From assembly GCA_028583605.1 (NCBI GenBank), contig CM053326.1:15044587-15108586 (forward strand): DNA of 64,000 bases, given 5' to 3'. Below are positions 12,201 through 24,300 of this stretch, one piece after another. The position numbers and the translations under genes are program-made. Below the pieces are notes generated by a model, which searched no databases, was not told the origin of the DNA, and saw nothing but the letters and a program-made list of their open reading frames with translations. The first letter of the stretch is position 1. Every line of letters begins with the position of its first letter. The DNA is from Dastarcus helophoroides (Eukaryota; Arthropoda; Insecta; Coleoptera; Bothrideridae).

Positions 12201-14630
12201 CAAGGTGATTCTAAATGTATTTGTTAAATATTTACAAAACATTTTTTTATACCGGGTGTTTTTTTTAGTTGGGACGTTACCTTTATATGAAATACTACTT
12301 ATTATAAAGGCAAACTGATTTTGTCGATGGGACTAATCGGGGTTAAACTATCTTCTAAAAATATTTTCAACTTCCCCCCACTACCGATTATACCGGAAGC
12401 AGACATCAACTTTCTTATTTTAAATAGCAACCCACAAATTTTATGTTTTATTTGGATTTTACGTAAAAAAATAAGGTGAGTTTATGTATACATGTTTATC
12501 GCTACCTTTGATTGTTTTAAAGATATTTCAATTTTTCGAAAAAAAATGACAGAAAAGAGGGTTATTTTGACCCTTTGTATCTTTTTTATTATTGGCAGTA
12601 AAAACATGAAATTTGGGTTAAAGTCAGGAAATATTATAAAGACTATAATAACGTAAACAGATTTTACATTTATTATACAGAGTGATGGAAAATTTATAAT
12701 CTTTGCTGTTTTTGTTTTATTCAAAAAAACTCTGTTTTTTTTAATGGGAACTATATGTTTTTTAATCATTTTTGAATTCTTCACATAAAAAGAAGAAATA
12801 AGTTATATTACTTATTTTTTAAAATTTTGTGCCGTTACAGAGGTATTTTACATAAATCTCAAAATAAAAAAAATCAAACATTTCTTGTTTGCTCAAGTAG
12901 GAAATTAACTGTGGGCAATAAAAGCTTAAAGAATTAATCATAATAAGTAATAGGAAACAAAAATAATTGACAAAAAATTTACATCAAGAACAACAAGGGC
13001 GATCTTCTCTTTCAATACATTTAAAAACATATTTTAAGATTTCGAATTGAGTAACATTTTTAAGCACATCCGATTGTACCTAGCAATATGCTTGTCATGC
13101 AGTAGTCGTAAAAAAATCACTAAAAAATTTCCATTTTGAATTTCATTGTAAAATTTAACGCTTAAAAATCCTGAGTTCTAATCTAACAGCTTAACAGTTA
13201 AAGGACGAATTTTCTTGAACATTTATTGATGATTTTGATTACTCCAAAAATGAGAAGTCTGTTTAACAAACCATTTTTACGAAACTTACATTCGTGGTGG
13301 CTACCTAAACATTTTTCAGTAAGTATTCTAACAATTAGCCAAAAACTTATTCATCTTTTGCGGTTATCTTTTAAATAATATTTAGCCTAAAATTTTTAAG
13401 CCTTGTGGTTATGTTTTTTTTTGAAAATTTTGTTGACCACTACCAAGTTGCTACTAAAAAAAAAGATATATTTTTCTTTTTCATTTTGCATTATATCTCT
13501 GTAACGGTGCAGAATTTTAAAAAATTAGTCATATAACTGTTTTTTTCTTTTTACGTGAGGAATTTAAAAATGTTTAAAAAACACATAGTTCCTATTTAAA
13601 AAAACAGAGTTTTTTAGAATAAAACAAAAACAATAAAGATCACAAAATTTCCATCATCCAGTGTAATAAATGTGAAACTTGATTACATTATTATAGTTTC
13701 CATAATATTTCATGACTTCAACCCAAATTTCATGTTTTTATTGCAAATAATAAAAAAGATACAAATAGTCAAAATAACCCTCTTTTCTGTCAGTTTTTTC
13801 CGAAAAATTGAAATATCTTAAAAACTACCAAAGGTAGCAATAAACATGTATACATAAACTCATCTTATTTTTCTACGTAGAATTTAAATAAAATATAAAA
13901 TTTGGGGGTTGCTATTTAAAATAAGAAAGTTGATGTCTACTTCCGGTATAACCGGAAGTGGGAGGAAGTTGAAAATATTTTTGAAAGGTAGTTTAGTTCC
14001 GATTAGCCATATAGACAAAATCAGTTTACCTTTATAATGAGTGTTAGTCCATATAAAGGTAACCTCCCAACTAAAAAAAACACCCGGTATAAATATTAGT
14101 TAAAAATAATTTGTTTATAAAGTACATTTTAAATAATAAACACATCATAACTTATTTTTTCATTTCAAAGTCAACTATCTGTTACATCCGATATTTTTGA
14201 GCAAGCGTTTTTAATGCATCGCGACATAAAAATGCATTTTACTCGAAAACCGCTGATAATATAGAATTTTAGTAAAAGTACCTTTTTTATGTAAGAATGT
14301 TTGTAGTTAATATTTTTGTCACGAAGCTGCGACAAAAGTGCACATAAAATAAATAAGGTACGTTTTAAGCACTGCCTCTAGCTAAATTGTGTAAATTAAT
14401 ACTTGGTTTTTGGAAAGGGTTTGAAAAAGTATAGAGTTGTGCCAAATTTTATTTAATTAATTGTACATGTTTCGTAACTATTAATTAAAAACTATTATTA
14501 GAAACTAACCTTCCACACCCTGTAACTGGGAAAGGAAGCATGGTACGACATATTTTTATATATATTTTCCGTCTTTTTTTGGGCTATAAAATAGGAATCT
14601 AAAATAGTATTTACTTTTAGAATCACCTTG
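12201..14630. mobile_element. Outer TIR element (CAAGGTGATTCTAAA ends) holding a nested foldback
   Basis: CAAGGTGATTCTAAATGTA at 12201 is inverted as TTTAGAATCACCTTG ending at 14630, each flanked by TA. Removing the nested element 12250-14089 leaves about 590 bp, a normal MITE size. No coding sequence belongs to it. Confidence 0.55.
12250..14089. mobile_element. Nested foldback element with ~597-bp inverted arms
   Basis: The ends are TACCGGGTGTTTTTTTTAGT and ACTAAAAAAAACACCCGGTA with TA duplications at 12248-12249 and 14090-14091. The arms run 12250-12846 and 13493-14089 with inverted similarity throughout (for example GTTATTTTGACCCTTTGTAT against ATACAAATAGTCAAAATAAC). The right arm contains the near-palindrome CTTCCGGTATAACCGGAAG. 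The 100-codon frame at 12784-12482 is an arm artefact. No transposase is seen. Confidence 0.85.
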
Positions 14631-15720
14631 TATACACCTTGTTCCGTATCGTTATATTCAAATTTTGGGAGTATAAATAAACCTAGTCCTAATACTAAAA
14701 AACTGAAAAGTTGTAGATCGATCTTCTTTTGTTCAAAAGTTACAAGCCAATGAAATTTAATCAAAATCAAGTAAGTTAAAAAAATGTATTTAATAATAAC
14801 TCAATTTAATATTTCAAAATTATAAATGAATTAAGTCTTTGAAATGCCGTCCTGCTTACTGAATGCAGGTCTGTGGGCCTAATCCAATGGATATTTGAAT
14901 TCTATTTATCCGAATTTGCTGAGCAGTTTGCTGACTTCGTCTAATTAATTCTCTTCTCGTGTTTGAAACTTTACTGTCAGCGCCGTTTATTTGAATCAAT
15001 ATATCCGTTATTTTCACGAACATTTGTTTATGATAATTTTTATTTTTTATCAGAATGACGAAATAATACGAACTTTAAAATATCGAAACGTCGTGAAAAA
15101 AACTTGATATTTGTAAAACAAATTAGTGAAAAATAAAATTTCTGCAAATAATATTCATAATAAAATTTCCAAAAAAAGTCAAAATTTCAAAAAACTTTCT
15201 TTGCATAAAGTGTTAAGAGAAAAAAAATGTCTACTGAATATAAATTTTACAGAAAAAAAATTAAAATTTCGTAGAAGTAATTGATATTTTCAGAAAAAAC
15301 CTAACATTGCTGTACAAAAAAATGATGAAATGAAAATTAAGATATCAAGTAAAAACTCGAGACTGGATTTTTTAACAGAAATATCAAACTGTGAAAAAAA
15401 GTTGAATTTAGATTTTTTATTTTCTTAAAATTTGGATAGAAATTTCGTTTTTTTTTCTCAAATTACAAACTCGTTTACAAAATTTTGATTTTTTCCTCGA
15501 AATTTCTACAAAAACTAGTTTATAATAATTTTTAGTTTTTCATCAAATTTAAAATAAAATAAACTTGAAGATGTAACTTCATGTAAGAAAGTTAAAATTT
15601 CTATGAACACAAATCACAGAAAACTCAAAATTCCTATAATAAAGTTTTAGGGACTAAATATTCAGAAAAGACATACATTTCGACAAAAAACTCGAAAGTG
15701 GAAATTGGAGGTGCTGCAGT
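14631..15720. other. Interval without gene; simple tract 15050-15710
   Basis: The first part has no recognised feature. From about 15050 to 15710 it is AAATTTT-type cryptically simple sequence (AAAATTTCTGCAAATAAT, GTCAAAATTTCAAAAAACTT). Confidence 0.5.
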
Positions 15721-16459
15721 TTTACAGTGTCTATATATGAGCCGTCAGTGTTAATCTTATCGACTTATTATATTCTAGAAATCAAAGAGACACACCAATG
15801 AACAAATATTTTTGAAGGTTAAAGTGTGATTGGAACAAAACTTGAATACAATTAAATTATGAAGTTTATCGACACTAAAGGAGACTGGTACATACATTTA
15901 CTTGAGTTTGAAGAAAATGCCGCATCTTTTATATTGTCACCTATATACAGTGTATCCCACCGGAAAACGCCGCGATCGATATCTGGCAAAGTACCCATCT
16001 AAAACATTTGAAAATTTGGCAACTTACGATAGACCAACACATCTAAAATATTCGCAAAGTTGTAGTATTTCCGGTTATACCGGAAGTTGACACCACCGGA
16101 AGTTGGCACCAATTTAAATAAGACTAAGATTTAATTTAATATTTTAAGGCCACTTTAAATAACAAACATTGTTCCTGAAATTTATAGTTTTAAAAATAAT
16201 TGGATTTTTATAAAAATTTGACAGATGCAAGGTTCTACGAAATTTTCCGTATCTTTTTCCAGAGGCTAGATATTTATTTTATATTTAATATGTAAGTGGA
16301 ACACATACAAAGCTATCTTGCACAACTTTCATGGATTAAAAAACATGATACCGAGTGGTGATTTCACGACTGTACATTTTAGTAAATTCAAACAGCGATA
16401 ATTTTATTATCTCAAATGGAACAGCCTATATTTTTTTGAACTATCTAATGCAGATTTCC

Positions 16460-16711
16460 TTTAAATGTAACATAATTTTGCTTTACGCACACCTCAAACA
16501 ACTCAATTATCTCAGTTGTTAAGTTTGGATTTGTCTGTTTCCTTTTCAAACTTGACTTAATTAATGGTAAACATTTTTGAGGTAGAACACGTGAAAACAT
16601 AGTTGTGACATCAAAGGAAACCAATTTGCAATTGCAAGGTAAATTTTGTTCTTTGAGTTTTGTTATTAAATCTTGAGGTATATATATATATATATAATTA
16701 AAAATTTTCAC
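16460..16711 (-). pseudogene. Inverted N-terminal RT fragment of the Penelope-like element
   Basis: LVSFDVTTMFSRVLPQKC holds the RT palm motif A aspartate, and EIIELFEVCVKQNYVTFKG the stretch just before the EGLPMGS motif. That motif itself is found only on the opposite strand 150 bp away. A (TA)n microsatellite at 16678-16697 lies at the other edge of the inverted piece. Confidence 0.75.
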
Positions 16712-17969
16712 CCGGCACGATGTCTATGTCGATTTTTCACATATTCATTAAAATGTCGTAATAAAGGTGTATACAAAAATTCAGCTCACTAGGAATTTTT
16801 CCGCAGATTGGGGTTTAAAACATCTAAAATGACTGGCCTATGAAGAAAAGCATTATTTGCAAAATGAAGGTCTTCCAATGGGTAGTTCAATTTGACCCAT
16901 CTTATTAAATATATTTATGCACAATTTAGAAAACAAAATATTTAATTCTCATGAGTCGATAAATATCCTATTTTGGTATAGATATGTAGATGACATACTA
17001 ACTGGTTTTCTGGGCTCTTCTATTTAGAATACAATTATCCTACATTTAATTATTAAATTTACTGCAGAAATTAAAAATGAAAATAAAATAAATTTTTTGG
17101 ATTTGACAATATTAAGGAACTTGGATGATTTAGAATTTTCAATTTATAGAAAACCTACGCATACAGATGTTACAATTCCAAATGATTCATTACATCCAAT
17201 TCCACACAAATTGGCAGCATATAAATCAGTGATAAATAGAGCTTATATGGTACCAATGAATAAAGAAAATTTTAATGGAGAAATTAAGATAATTAACCAA
17301 ATAGCTTATAGCAATGGACATTCTGAAAACACAATTAATAGATTAATATCTATAAAAGAACACAAATTAGCTATTATTTCTATTTTTTCTAAGCAACCAA
17401 ACAAACAGACTATTTTGCTATTACATATTTTGGAAATATCTCGAAAAAGATAAGTAACATAATTTCTCGTAGATCCCAAGCGACAACTAGCTTTAAATCA
17501 TATAATTCGTTAAGTAACATGATTTGCAATGAATGCAAAAGAAAAACTCCACGACTTGGGAAATCTGGTATTTATAAATTGAATTGCTCTGAATTTAATG
17601 CTGTATACATAGGACAAAGATCACGTCATTTTCATATTAGGTACTACGGCGAATATCTTGCTGCGTTTAGAAATCAACATCCAGAAAGATCAAATTTTGC
17701 AAAGCATCAATAAGAAACACAATATAAACTTACATGCGCGAACACAGTAGAAGTATTACATATTTGTAATAACACTAAGAAAATTAATTTCTTTGGAAGC
17801 CACAGAAATCCACAAATATTTACAATCTAGTCAATTTACACTTATGAACAAGCAGCTTGATCTTCTGAACGCACCTCTAATTGAAGTTATGAAGGAGAAT
17901 TTGGATAAGACGAAATATTCGTAGGAGTCTGTGATCCATGGAGCTTGTTAACGTAACAACGGCTAAACA

Positions 17970-18028
17970 AATTGCTGGCATGACCGCCGATCATGCATTA
18001 ATAGGAAACCTGGTCCGGTGTTAGCAAA
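17970..18028 (+). ncRNA. Hammerhead-like relic in Penelope 3' end, copy 1
   Basis: TTGCT at the left pairs AGCAA at the right. The downstream segment GGAAACCTGGTCCGGTG carries the GAAAC box, a minimal stem III (AC-CTG-GT) and the GTC cleavage-site triplet. The CUGAUGA box and stem II are decayed in this copy. Penelope-like elements are known to carry minimal type I hammerheads. Confidence 0.4.
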
Positions 18029-18079
18029 TATTTATCGAAAACCTTGTGGAATTTTTAAATTTTGTTGCGTTTTTATCGT

Positions 18080-18252
18080 TTATAAAGTTTTATAGTTATA
18101 AAAAGTTAAAATTTTTAGGAATATCAACATTTTCAATCAAAATCGAAGCTAAGACCTTTCGAAAGAGTCGCCATTTTCAAAAAGTAAACATTTTGAGAAA
18201 AAAATTCAAACTTTGACAAAAGTCAAATTAAAAAACATCGAACACTTCAAAA
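18080..18252. repeat. Short AAATTTT-type simple tract
   Basis: This degenerate block (TTAAAATTTTTAGG, CAAAAAGTAAACATTTTGAG) lies between the Penelope 3' end and the resumption of the long-TIR arm near 18255, so it seems to have come in with or after the Penelope insertion. Confidence 0.5.
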
Positions 18253-18417
18253 GAGGCAGTTGAACCTTTTAGAAATAATTGCAATTTTTACCTTTATTTT
18301 TATATTTCACAATAAGTGAACTATTATTTATAATTTAGAGTATAGGGTAAAGGTGAAATTAGAACATTTACTTAAAAACATCTGGACATCGTAATTCAGG
18401 TTATTCTAATTTGTTTA

Positions 18418-19560
18418 TTATTTACAAACAGTGTAACAAAGTAATATGAGGAACATGCGATACTTTTCCTGCTCAATATCCAAATAAAATAAAGCTCTCT
18501 TGGAATTACAGTAAAGTGAATGATAGAAATTTGATACAAACTTCAGAAACGGATTTAACAAACTAATATGATAAATGTTCAAAATTACGGCCTTCAACTT
18601 CCAAGCATTTTTTGCACCTATGAATAAATCCTTTACTCGTTTAATTAAAATTGGAGATAAATTTTGAAACGCATTTGTGACTCTCTGCATGAAGTCTTCC
18701 TTTGTAGTTAATGGAACCTCGTAGACTTTTTTCTTTATGGTTCTGGCGATCGAGGAGGCCACAGGAAAGGTCCATCATTTGCAATTTACTGATCATAGAA
18801 AGTATTTTGAAGGAAATTATTAATTACATATCCATTGCGTGGAGTTGCACCATCATGCGGATAAAAGAGTTTCCTGGGTTCTACTAAATTTAAATGTTCC
18901 AAATAATCGCTGTCAAGATTTTGTAATATACGCAAATATCCTTCACCTACAATAAAATATTATAACTATTGAAGTTTTAATCATTTCAAAATATTATTTC
19001 AGTTACTATTTAAATTATTTTCGTAAAATTCCAATGCCACAACCTCGTTATCCCTTATGGCACATTAAACATTAAATTGCCAACTATCTTGAAAATATCG
19101 TTCACGAATTCCACGGGGTTATGTGTCACTTCAGTAATGTGAGTTATGTCTATTAGTAAACCAATTTTTTGTAAATTTTGACTCATTGCTCCATATAATA
19201 CTGTCCAAAAAGGAATTGTCATCCTGGCATATCAGCAATATAAACTCACAAAACTGCACCCTCCTTACGAAATCGGTTTCATTTAATTATTGCCCCATAT
19301 GGATAGAATATGGCTAAAGCTTGTGCTTGCGACGGATTCTTTGAATTGAACTTTTGGATAAACCCGATTCCAATGCCACTTGCCTAATCGACATAGTTGG
19401 AAATGCTCTAAAATAACCGAAAATAGCTCTTTTCACATTTTCATTGTCAACAACTGGTTTTCTTCTATCCGAATTATCGTTGATACTGCCAAAAGTTCTT
19501 AAATTTTTTACCATTCACCTTACTGTATTTCGTGAGGGCTTTACTTTATTTGGATATCGA
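18418..19560 (-). pseudogene. IS630/Tc1/mariner-superfamily transposase pseudogene
   Basis: At 19514-19314 an N-terminal helix-turn-helix region reads FPTMSIRQVALESGLSKSSI then RIRRKHKL. Further on, GYLRILQNLDSDYLE and FYPHDGATPRNGYVINNF hold the second catalytic Asp region, and GPFLWPPRSPEP matches the WPPRSPDLTPLDF motif. The C-terminal region 18762-18418 reads YEVPLTTKEDFMQRVTNAF. Stops and frameshifts separate these parts, and the third Asp region is damaged. It lies within the arms of the long-TIR element 15948-20315 and is presumably its own transposase. Confidence 0.72.
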
Positions 19561-20284
19561 GCAGAAAAAGTATCACATGTTCGTAAATAATAAACAAATT
19601 AAAATAATCCTTATTGCTAAAATTCAAACGATGACCAGGCATAATTAATTTCAGCTTAAGTATCAATAATTTGACAATTAGTTGATTCGTTATTTGATAA
19701 TTTCATTGTCGAAAGGGATTGTTTTCTACTCAAGCAAATGGTATACTACTTGACAGAGTTGCGAAATAGAAAAGTAAAAGCGAAAATTGCAATCATTTCC
19801 AAAAGCTTTAACAGTAACCCCTACAATGTTTATATCAGGTAAAAAATAATTTAAATCTTTACAAGATGGGCTAGAAAAATATAGGATGTTCCATTTAAGA
19901 TAACAAAGTTATTGCTGTTTGAATTTATTAAAATGTACACTCGGTATAATGTTTTTGAAATTTTGAAAGGTGTTCAAAGTAGACTGATATGTATTCTACT
20001 TACATAGCAAATATGAAATCAACAACTGATTTCGTGGGATCTTGCATCTGTCAATTTTTTTTTTAAATCCAGTTATCTCAAAAACTATGAATTTTAAAGA
20101 CAATGTTTGTTATTAAAAGTGACCTTAAAATATTAAACAAAATTCAAAAATGCAAAAATATAGGGTGTCTTGTTTAAAATAACGAAGTTGATGTCAACTT
20201 CCGGTATAACCGGAAGTACTACAACTTCGTCAATATGTTAGTTGTGTTCGCCGCATCGACTTTAACAATTCAAAAATTTTTCAT

Positions 20285-20475
20285 ATTTTTTAAGTAGGTA
20301 GTTTGCCAAGTTGGAATTTTCAGAAAATCAGAATTTTGAGGAAATTTGAAATTTTCAAAATAATGTCAAAATTTTGAGAAAAAGTTAAAATTTTAAGAGC
20401 CGAACGAAAAAAGTCCACATTGTAAATAAGTAGATAATTTAAAATGTTAAAATTTTCCAAATAACCCGAATTTTT
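20285..20475. repeat. AAATTTT-type simple tract
   Basis: This block (GTCAAAATTTTGAGAAAAAG, TTAAAATTTTAAGAGC) replaces the last part of the right arm of the long-TIR element, just downstream of the TRPA 3' end. Confidence 0.5.
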
Positions 20476-20896
20476 TAATAACTATATTTTTTTTTAGAGT
20501 AGGAATTATCAAAAAAGTAATCCAAGAAACATTTCTCTTCTTTTCCGTCTTCAAAGGCGAGGATATTAGCTAGTTATTAATAAGTGCATAACTTTTTAAG
20601 AAAGTTAAATAGAAAGAAATAGTATCAAAAGAACTTTAAAACGACTTAACCAAAATGGAAAAAAAAAGTTTCTTGACATCGCTGCGTCCAACGTCGTGCG
20701 GATGTTTTCTGTGTTTTTATACTAATCTTCATTGCTAACCCAAACAAATAACATCCTTTGAGGCATTTAATTTTCTTATATATTTTAAGAGGTAAATGAT
20801 GATAAATCGATTACCTTTTACATTTTTTAATTGTTTGACTACACTGATATTCTAGAAAGGTAGTATATTTCACAATTTAATCGTGAATATAGAATT

Positions 20897-20902
20897 TTTA
20901 TT
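20897..20902 (-). promoter_or_regulatory. Candidate polyadenylation signal AATAAA of the TRPA gene
   Basis: AATAAA on the minus strand lies about 10 nt after the stop codon. The spacing is unusually short for a 3' UTR and AT-rich sequence makes chance matches common. Confidence 0.35.
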
Positions 20903-20912
20903 TTTTGTTTAA

Positions 20913-21391
20913 CTATGTTTCAATATTAACTGATAAAGTGCTTTCTGATGTGATTTCGGGTTTCCACTTGCCTTTTTGTTTCTTAGCAACCACTTTGATA
21001 TTATCTGCAACATTTTTTCTAATGAATTTGTAATTTTCAGTACTTATCATTTTACCTATTAAGCGGCTGGACAAAATTTTTGATCGTCGAAATTTGGCGT
21101 TATCCACAAATTCGAATAATGTAGAAATGGCGTTTCTTCTGATAATATATTGCTTAAACGGTAGAAATTTGCAAGGTAATTGCAAATATTTCGCTATGCC
21201 TTTTTCCATATGAATTAAAAATTCGGCCTGCTTCTCCATTTTTTTTGCATGACTTACTTTTTGTAATTCTTGGACATCACTGACTGCTAAGCCAACAAGA
21301 AGATTCATCAAAACAATACTAGTTACTATGACAAAAATTAGGAAAACTAGACGCGAGGTCAAATCAATTCTAGCTGGAGCAATTGTTTCAT
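20913..21391 (-). CDS. TRPA terminal exon: S6 and cytoplasmic tail
   Basis: Acceptor GTTTAATTCCAG begins the split codon GAT. The exon encodes DETIAPARIDLTSR, the S6 helix LVFLIFVIVTSIVLMNLLVG, the TRP-like AVSDVQELQ segment and about 120 basic tail residues ending VNIET and a TAG stop at 20915-20913. Confidence 0.92.
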
Positions 21392-24300
21392 CTGGAATTA
21401 AACAACAATATTATAGTTAAGTGTCAAAATCGGTCACTAAAACTGAATACTCTCTTAATATTTAATGTGTTTTGTATACTAGTGGCACAAAATAAGTAGC
21501 AACCAGAAGGTTAACTCTAGTCTTATCTCTTTGTGGTCAATGCCGACAACCTGTAACCTCGAATTGTTATATATATAGTTTTTTACATAGGCGTACCGCT
21601 AATTATTTTAATTATTGTGTTTTGATAATATTTGAGTAATTCTAGGAATTTCTTTCAAGAATTCAATCCTACACTTACATTGGTAGAACGAAATATGATA
21701 CTTCAATTCTAAAGAAAAGGGTCCAAGAGTTGGGTATACAACCGTACTTAATTCCTTTAAAATCTCGGACCTTGCGATTTCTACTACACTGACTCTTTCA
21801 ACATAGATTTTCAGCATAGACGGGCTTGAAGATCAAGGGACTCAAACGATCACGTGATTAGAGTTAGCCTTCTGGTTGTTATATATTTTGTGTAAACTTA
21901 ACAATCGTATTTTATTAGTGCAGTGTTTCTTGAATCTTATTTTGTAACCCACCACTTTCGTTTTAGTTTAAAAAAGGATTTCATAATCACCTAATAGATT
22001 TTGACGATGGTTGGAAAACCCTGCCTTAGTACTTAATCTAATCTTCTCAATAAATTCAATTAGTCAGAAAAATTATATTGGTACTTTTGCTTCGTATTTT
22101 AAAACGCATTATGGAATTTTCATATACAGAGTATCCGCTGTTCCATTTAAGGTTTTTCAGGGGACTCCTGCCCCTGCCAAGGGGTGCACATGCACGTCTA
22201 GAACTGCACCAAAATTGACCGGTTTTGGCATTCTTCACATAACGTTTTTGTTTTCTAGATATTTGGGGTAGTTTTTTTTCAAGGGATCAAGAAATATTTT
22301 ATGTTATGCTAAATTACATCAAACGAAAACTATATTGCCATTAAAATTCAGATGGCTGACTCTGACACCAGACGCAGAAAACAAATAAAATCTAACGTCA
22401 AATATAAATGCCAAACCATTTGTACATAATTCTATTTGGTGCAATACTATTTACACACTGCATATACCTTCTTAATAAACAACTGATTTCATATAACCCC
22501 AAAAACAAAAATTCACGAAGTTGAAGTCAGAGCTGGGAGGAGCCCATCTGGAATATTTTGATCAAGATACTTCCGTACTTTGACAAAAAATAAGGGGAAG
22601 CCTCATCTTGTATGACAAATTTAATAATAAATTATCCAGATAAGCAACTAAATATTGCAGCAGGAATCTAAACAGCACCAGCATTGGAAATTTCAAGGTA
22701 AAATATCTCAAAAACGATGCGATATAGCTACCTTCCTAAAGTCTATCTTTTTGTGTATAAAATCAAAACATGAACTTGACATCAAAAATGCGTTACCTGA
22801 AAAATTTGAAAAAGTTCTGTCATTTTTAAAATATTCAATTTGACGAACCTGATCCCTCTATAAGTATAGCTGACGAAATCATACTGTTTTTATTGTCTAG
22901 TAGTTACAAAAATTATCCTAATTTTAGGATAGAGATCTGCAACCATGGTAATGTTTCTAAATAACTCAAAAAAACCTGCCGATAAAAAGTTGCTTAAAGT
23001 AATATTTCTATTATGTAAGCTTTAATTTTATGAATTACATAGATTACCATTAAGTTAGGAAGACATTTTTGGATAGAATGGTAATCAAAAGCAATTACTG
23101 GATATTGTTAACATTAATTTGGGTGACGGAATGACAAAGGGTACATATCTTATTTTGCATATAATAGTAAAAGGCATGTTTAATTTACTTCTTAAACATG
23201 CCGTTTGAAATAAATAGAGTAGTGGAATGTACAAATTCATTAATCAGTTCATTACGCATTCGAATATGCTGCATGAGATTGCAATTCCATGTGCAATTTT
23301 CCAAAAATGACTAACAAATTAATTGTATTGAATATGAATTAAAATGTGAAATTACCTTTTATTATTTATCGTATTTGATTCCGACTGGTATCACTATAGT
23401 ACGCGATTTAGCAACTATCAATAGAAAAATATTAAATTGGGAGTCTTAGAATTTATAAAATAGAAATCAAAACGTATTAAATTAAAAACTAAAAAAGCAA
23501 ACATTTTAAGAACAATCGTCATACCTGAAAAAAGATCTCCATATTCAAATTCACCCATCATCATAACCATAGTTTTGACTAAAGCTCTAAGGGGATTGCG
23601 AAATTCTTCAAAATTATAAAACTGAATCGAGAAGCATAATGCATATCCAATTATTAGACAAATAAACGCTCCAAAAACCTAAATAAATTAAAAGTAAAAA
23701 TTTTAGCAAAACCATAAAAATTGAGTGATTTTTTTAAATAAAATATTTCTTTCTATAATTTATTTTTTCACTACATCAATAAATATGCATCACTACGTTA
23801 TTTCACAATGTAAATATCATTATTTACCTTCAAAACGTTATTTAGGACGGTAGTAAACATTAGAGCGTAATACCCTAAAGATGGCAATTTCCCAATTAAA
23901 AGCATCAACTCAGTCCACGCAAGTAACACAACTATACTGAGGGTATGAAGGATCCAATATGCCATTACTGAAATTAAGGGTATGACAGCAGAAAGCATGA
24001 TTTAATTGATAAACGCTAAAATGTAATTCTGTTTTCTCATTTCCCTACCTGGATGATTTCCCAGGGCTGTTACAGTTATGGAAAGGGTCAGCGCAATTAC
24101 GTTTCGCCACACTTCCAGGCTCAGCCATTTTTTGGGCCTCAATATACACTAAAATGAGATACCATTTATCACATAACTTGTACATTTATGCATCAATTTA
24201 TATGTGGAATAAACATATTAGACCACAAATATGCTACATTAAAATGACGATTCAAAGGTTTTTCCACATGTGAATATTAATAAAATTATTAAGGTTCGCT

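Larger units (their letters stand above)
16456..18075 (+). mobile_element. Penelope-like retroelement, internally inverted, defective
   Basis: The plus strand carries the RT segment EGLPMGSSI at about 16868 and the catalytic YVDDIL at about 16986, then ENKINFLDLTI and YRKPTHTDV. A GIY-YIG endonuclease follows (GIYKLNCSEFNAVYIGQ, ...SNFAKH, 17519-17713). Stops at about 16895 and 17024 and a frameshift near 17450 disable it. The preceding RT segment (CKLVSFDVTTMFSRVLPQ, EVCVKQNYVTFKG) is on the minus strand at 16711-16460, so the 5' part is inverted. The 3' end is shared with 25035-25380. Confidence 0.82.
15948..20315. mobile_element. Long-TIR DNA transposon with broken transposase and nested Penelope
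   Basis: The left end CAGTGTATCCCACCGGAAAA is preceded by TA. The left arm 15948-16455 plus 18255-18330 is inverted at about 19790-20315 (blocks AAGGCCACTTTAAATAACAA, GACAGATGCAAGGTTCTACG, CTCAAATGGAACAGCCTAT). The terminal ~35 bp of the right arm are lost and replaced by simple sequence. The same family is present with both ends at 53816-55569. A decayed IS630/Tc1/mariner-type transposase lies inside on the minus strand, and a Penelope-like element interrupts the left arm. Confidence 0.75.

Noticed and set aside
12482..12784. 100-codon minus-strand frame
   Set aside because: It lies wholly inside a 597-bp inverted arm of a foldback element and has low-complexity composition.
22011..22271. 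86-codon plus-strand frame with GC-rich patch
   Set aside because: An overlapping frame on the other strand is equally open; no family, start or splice context.
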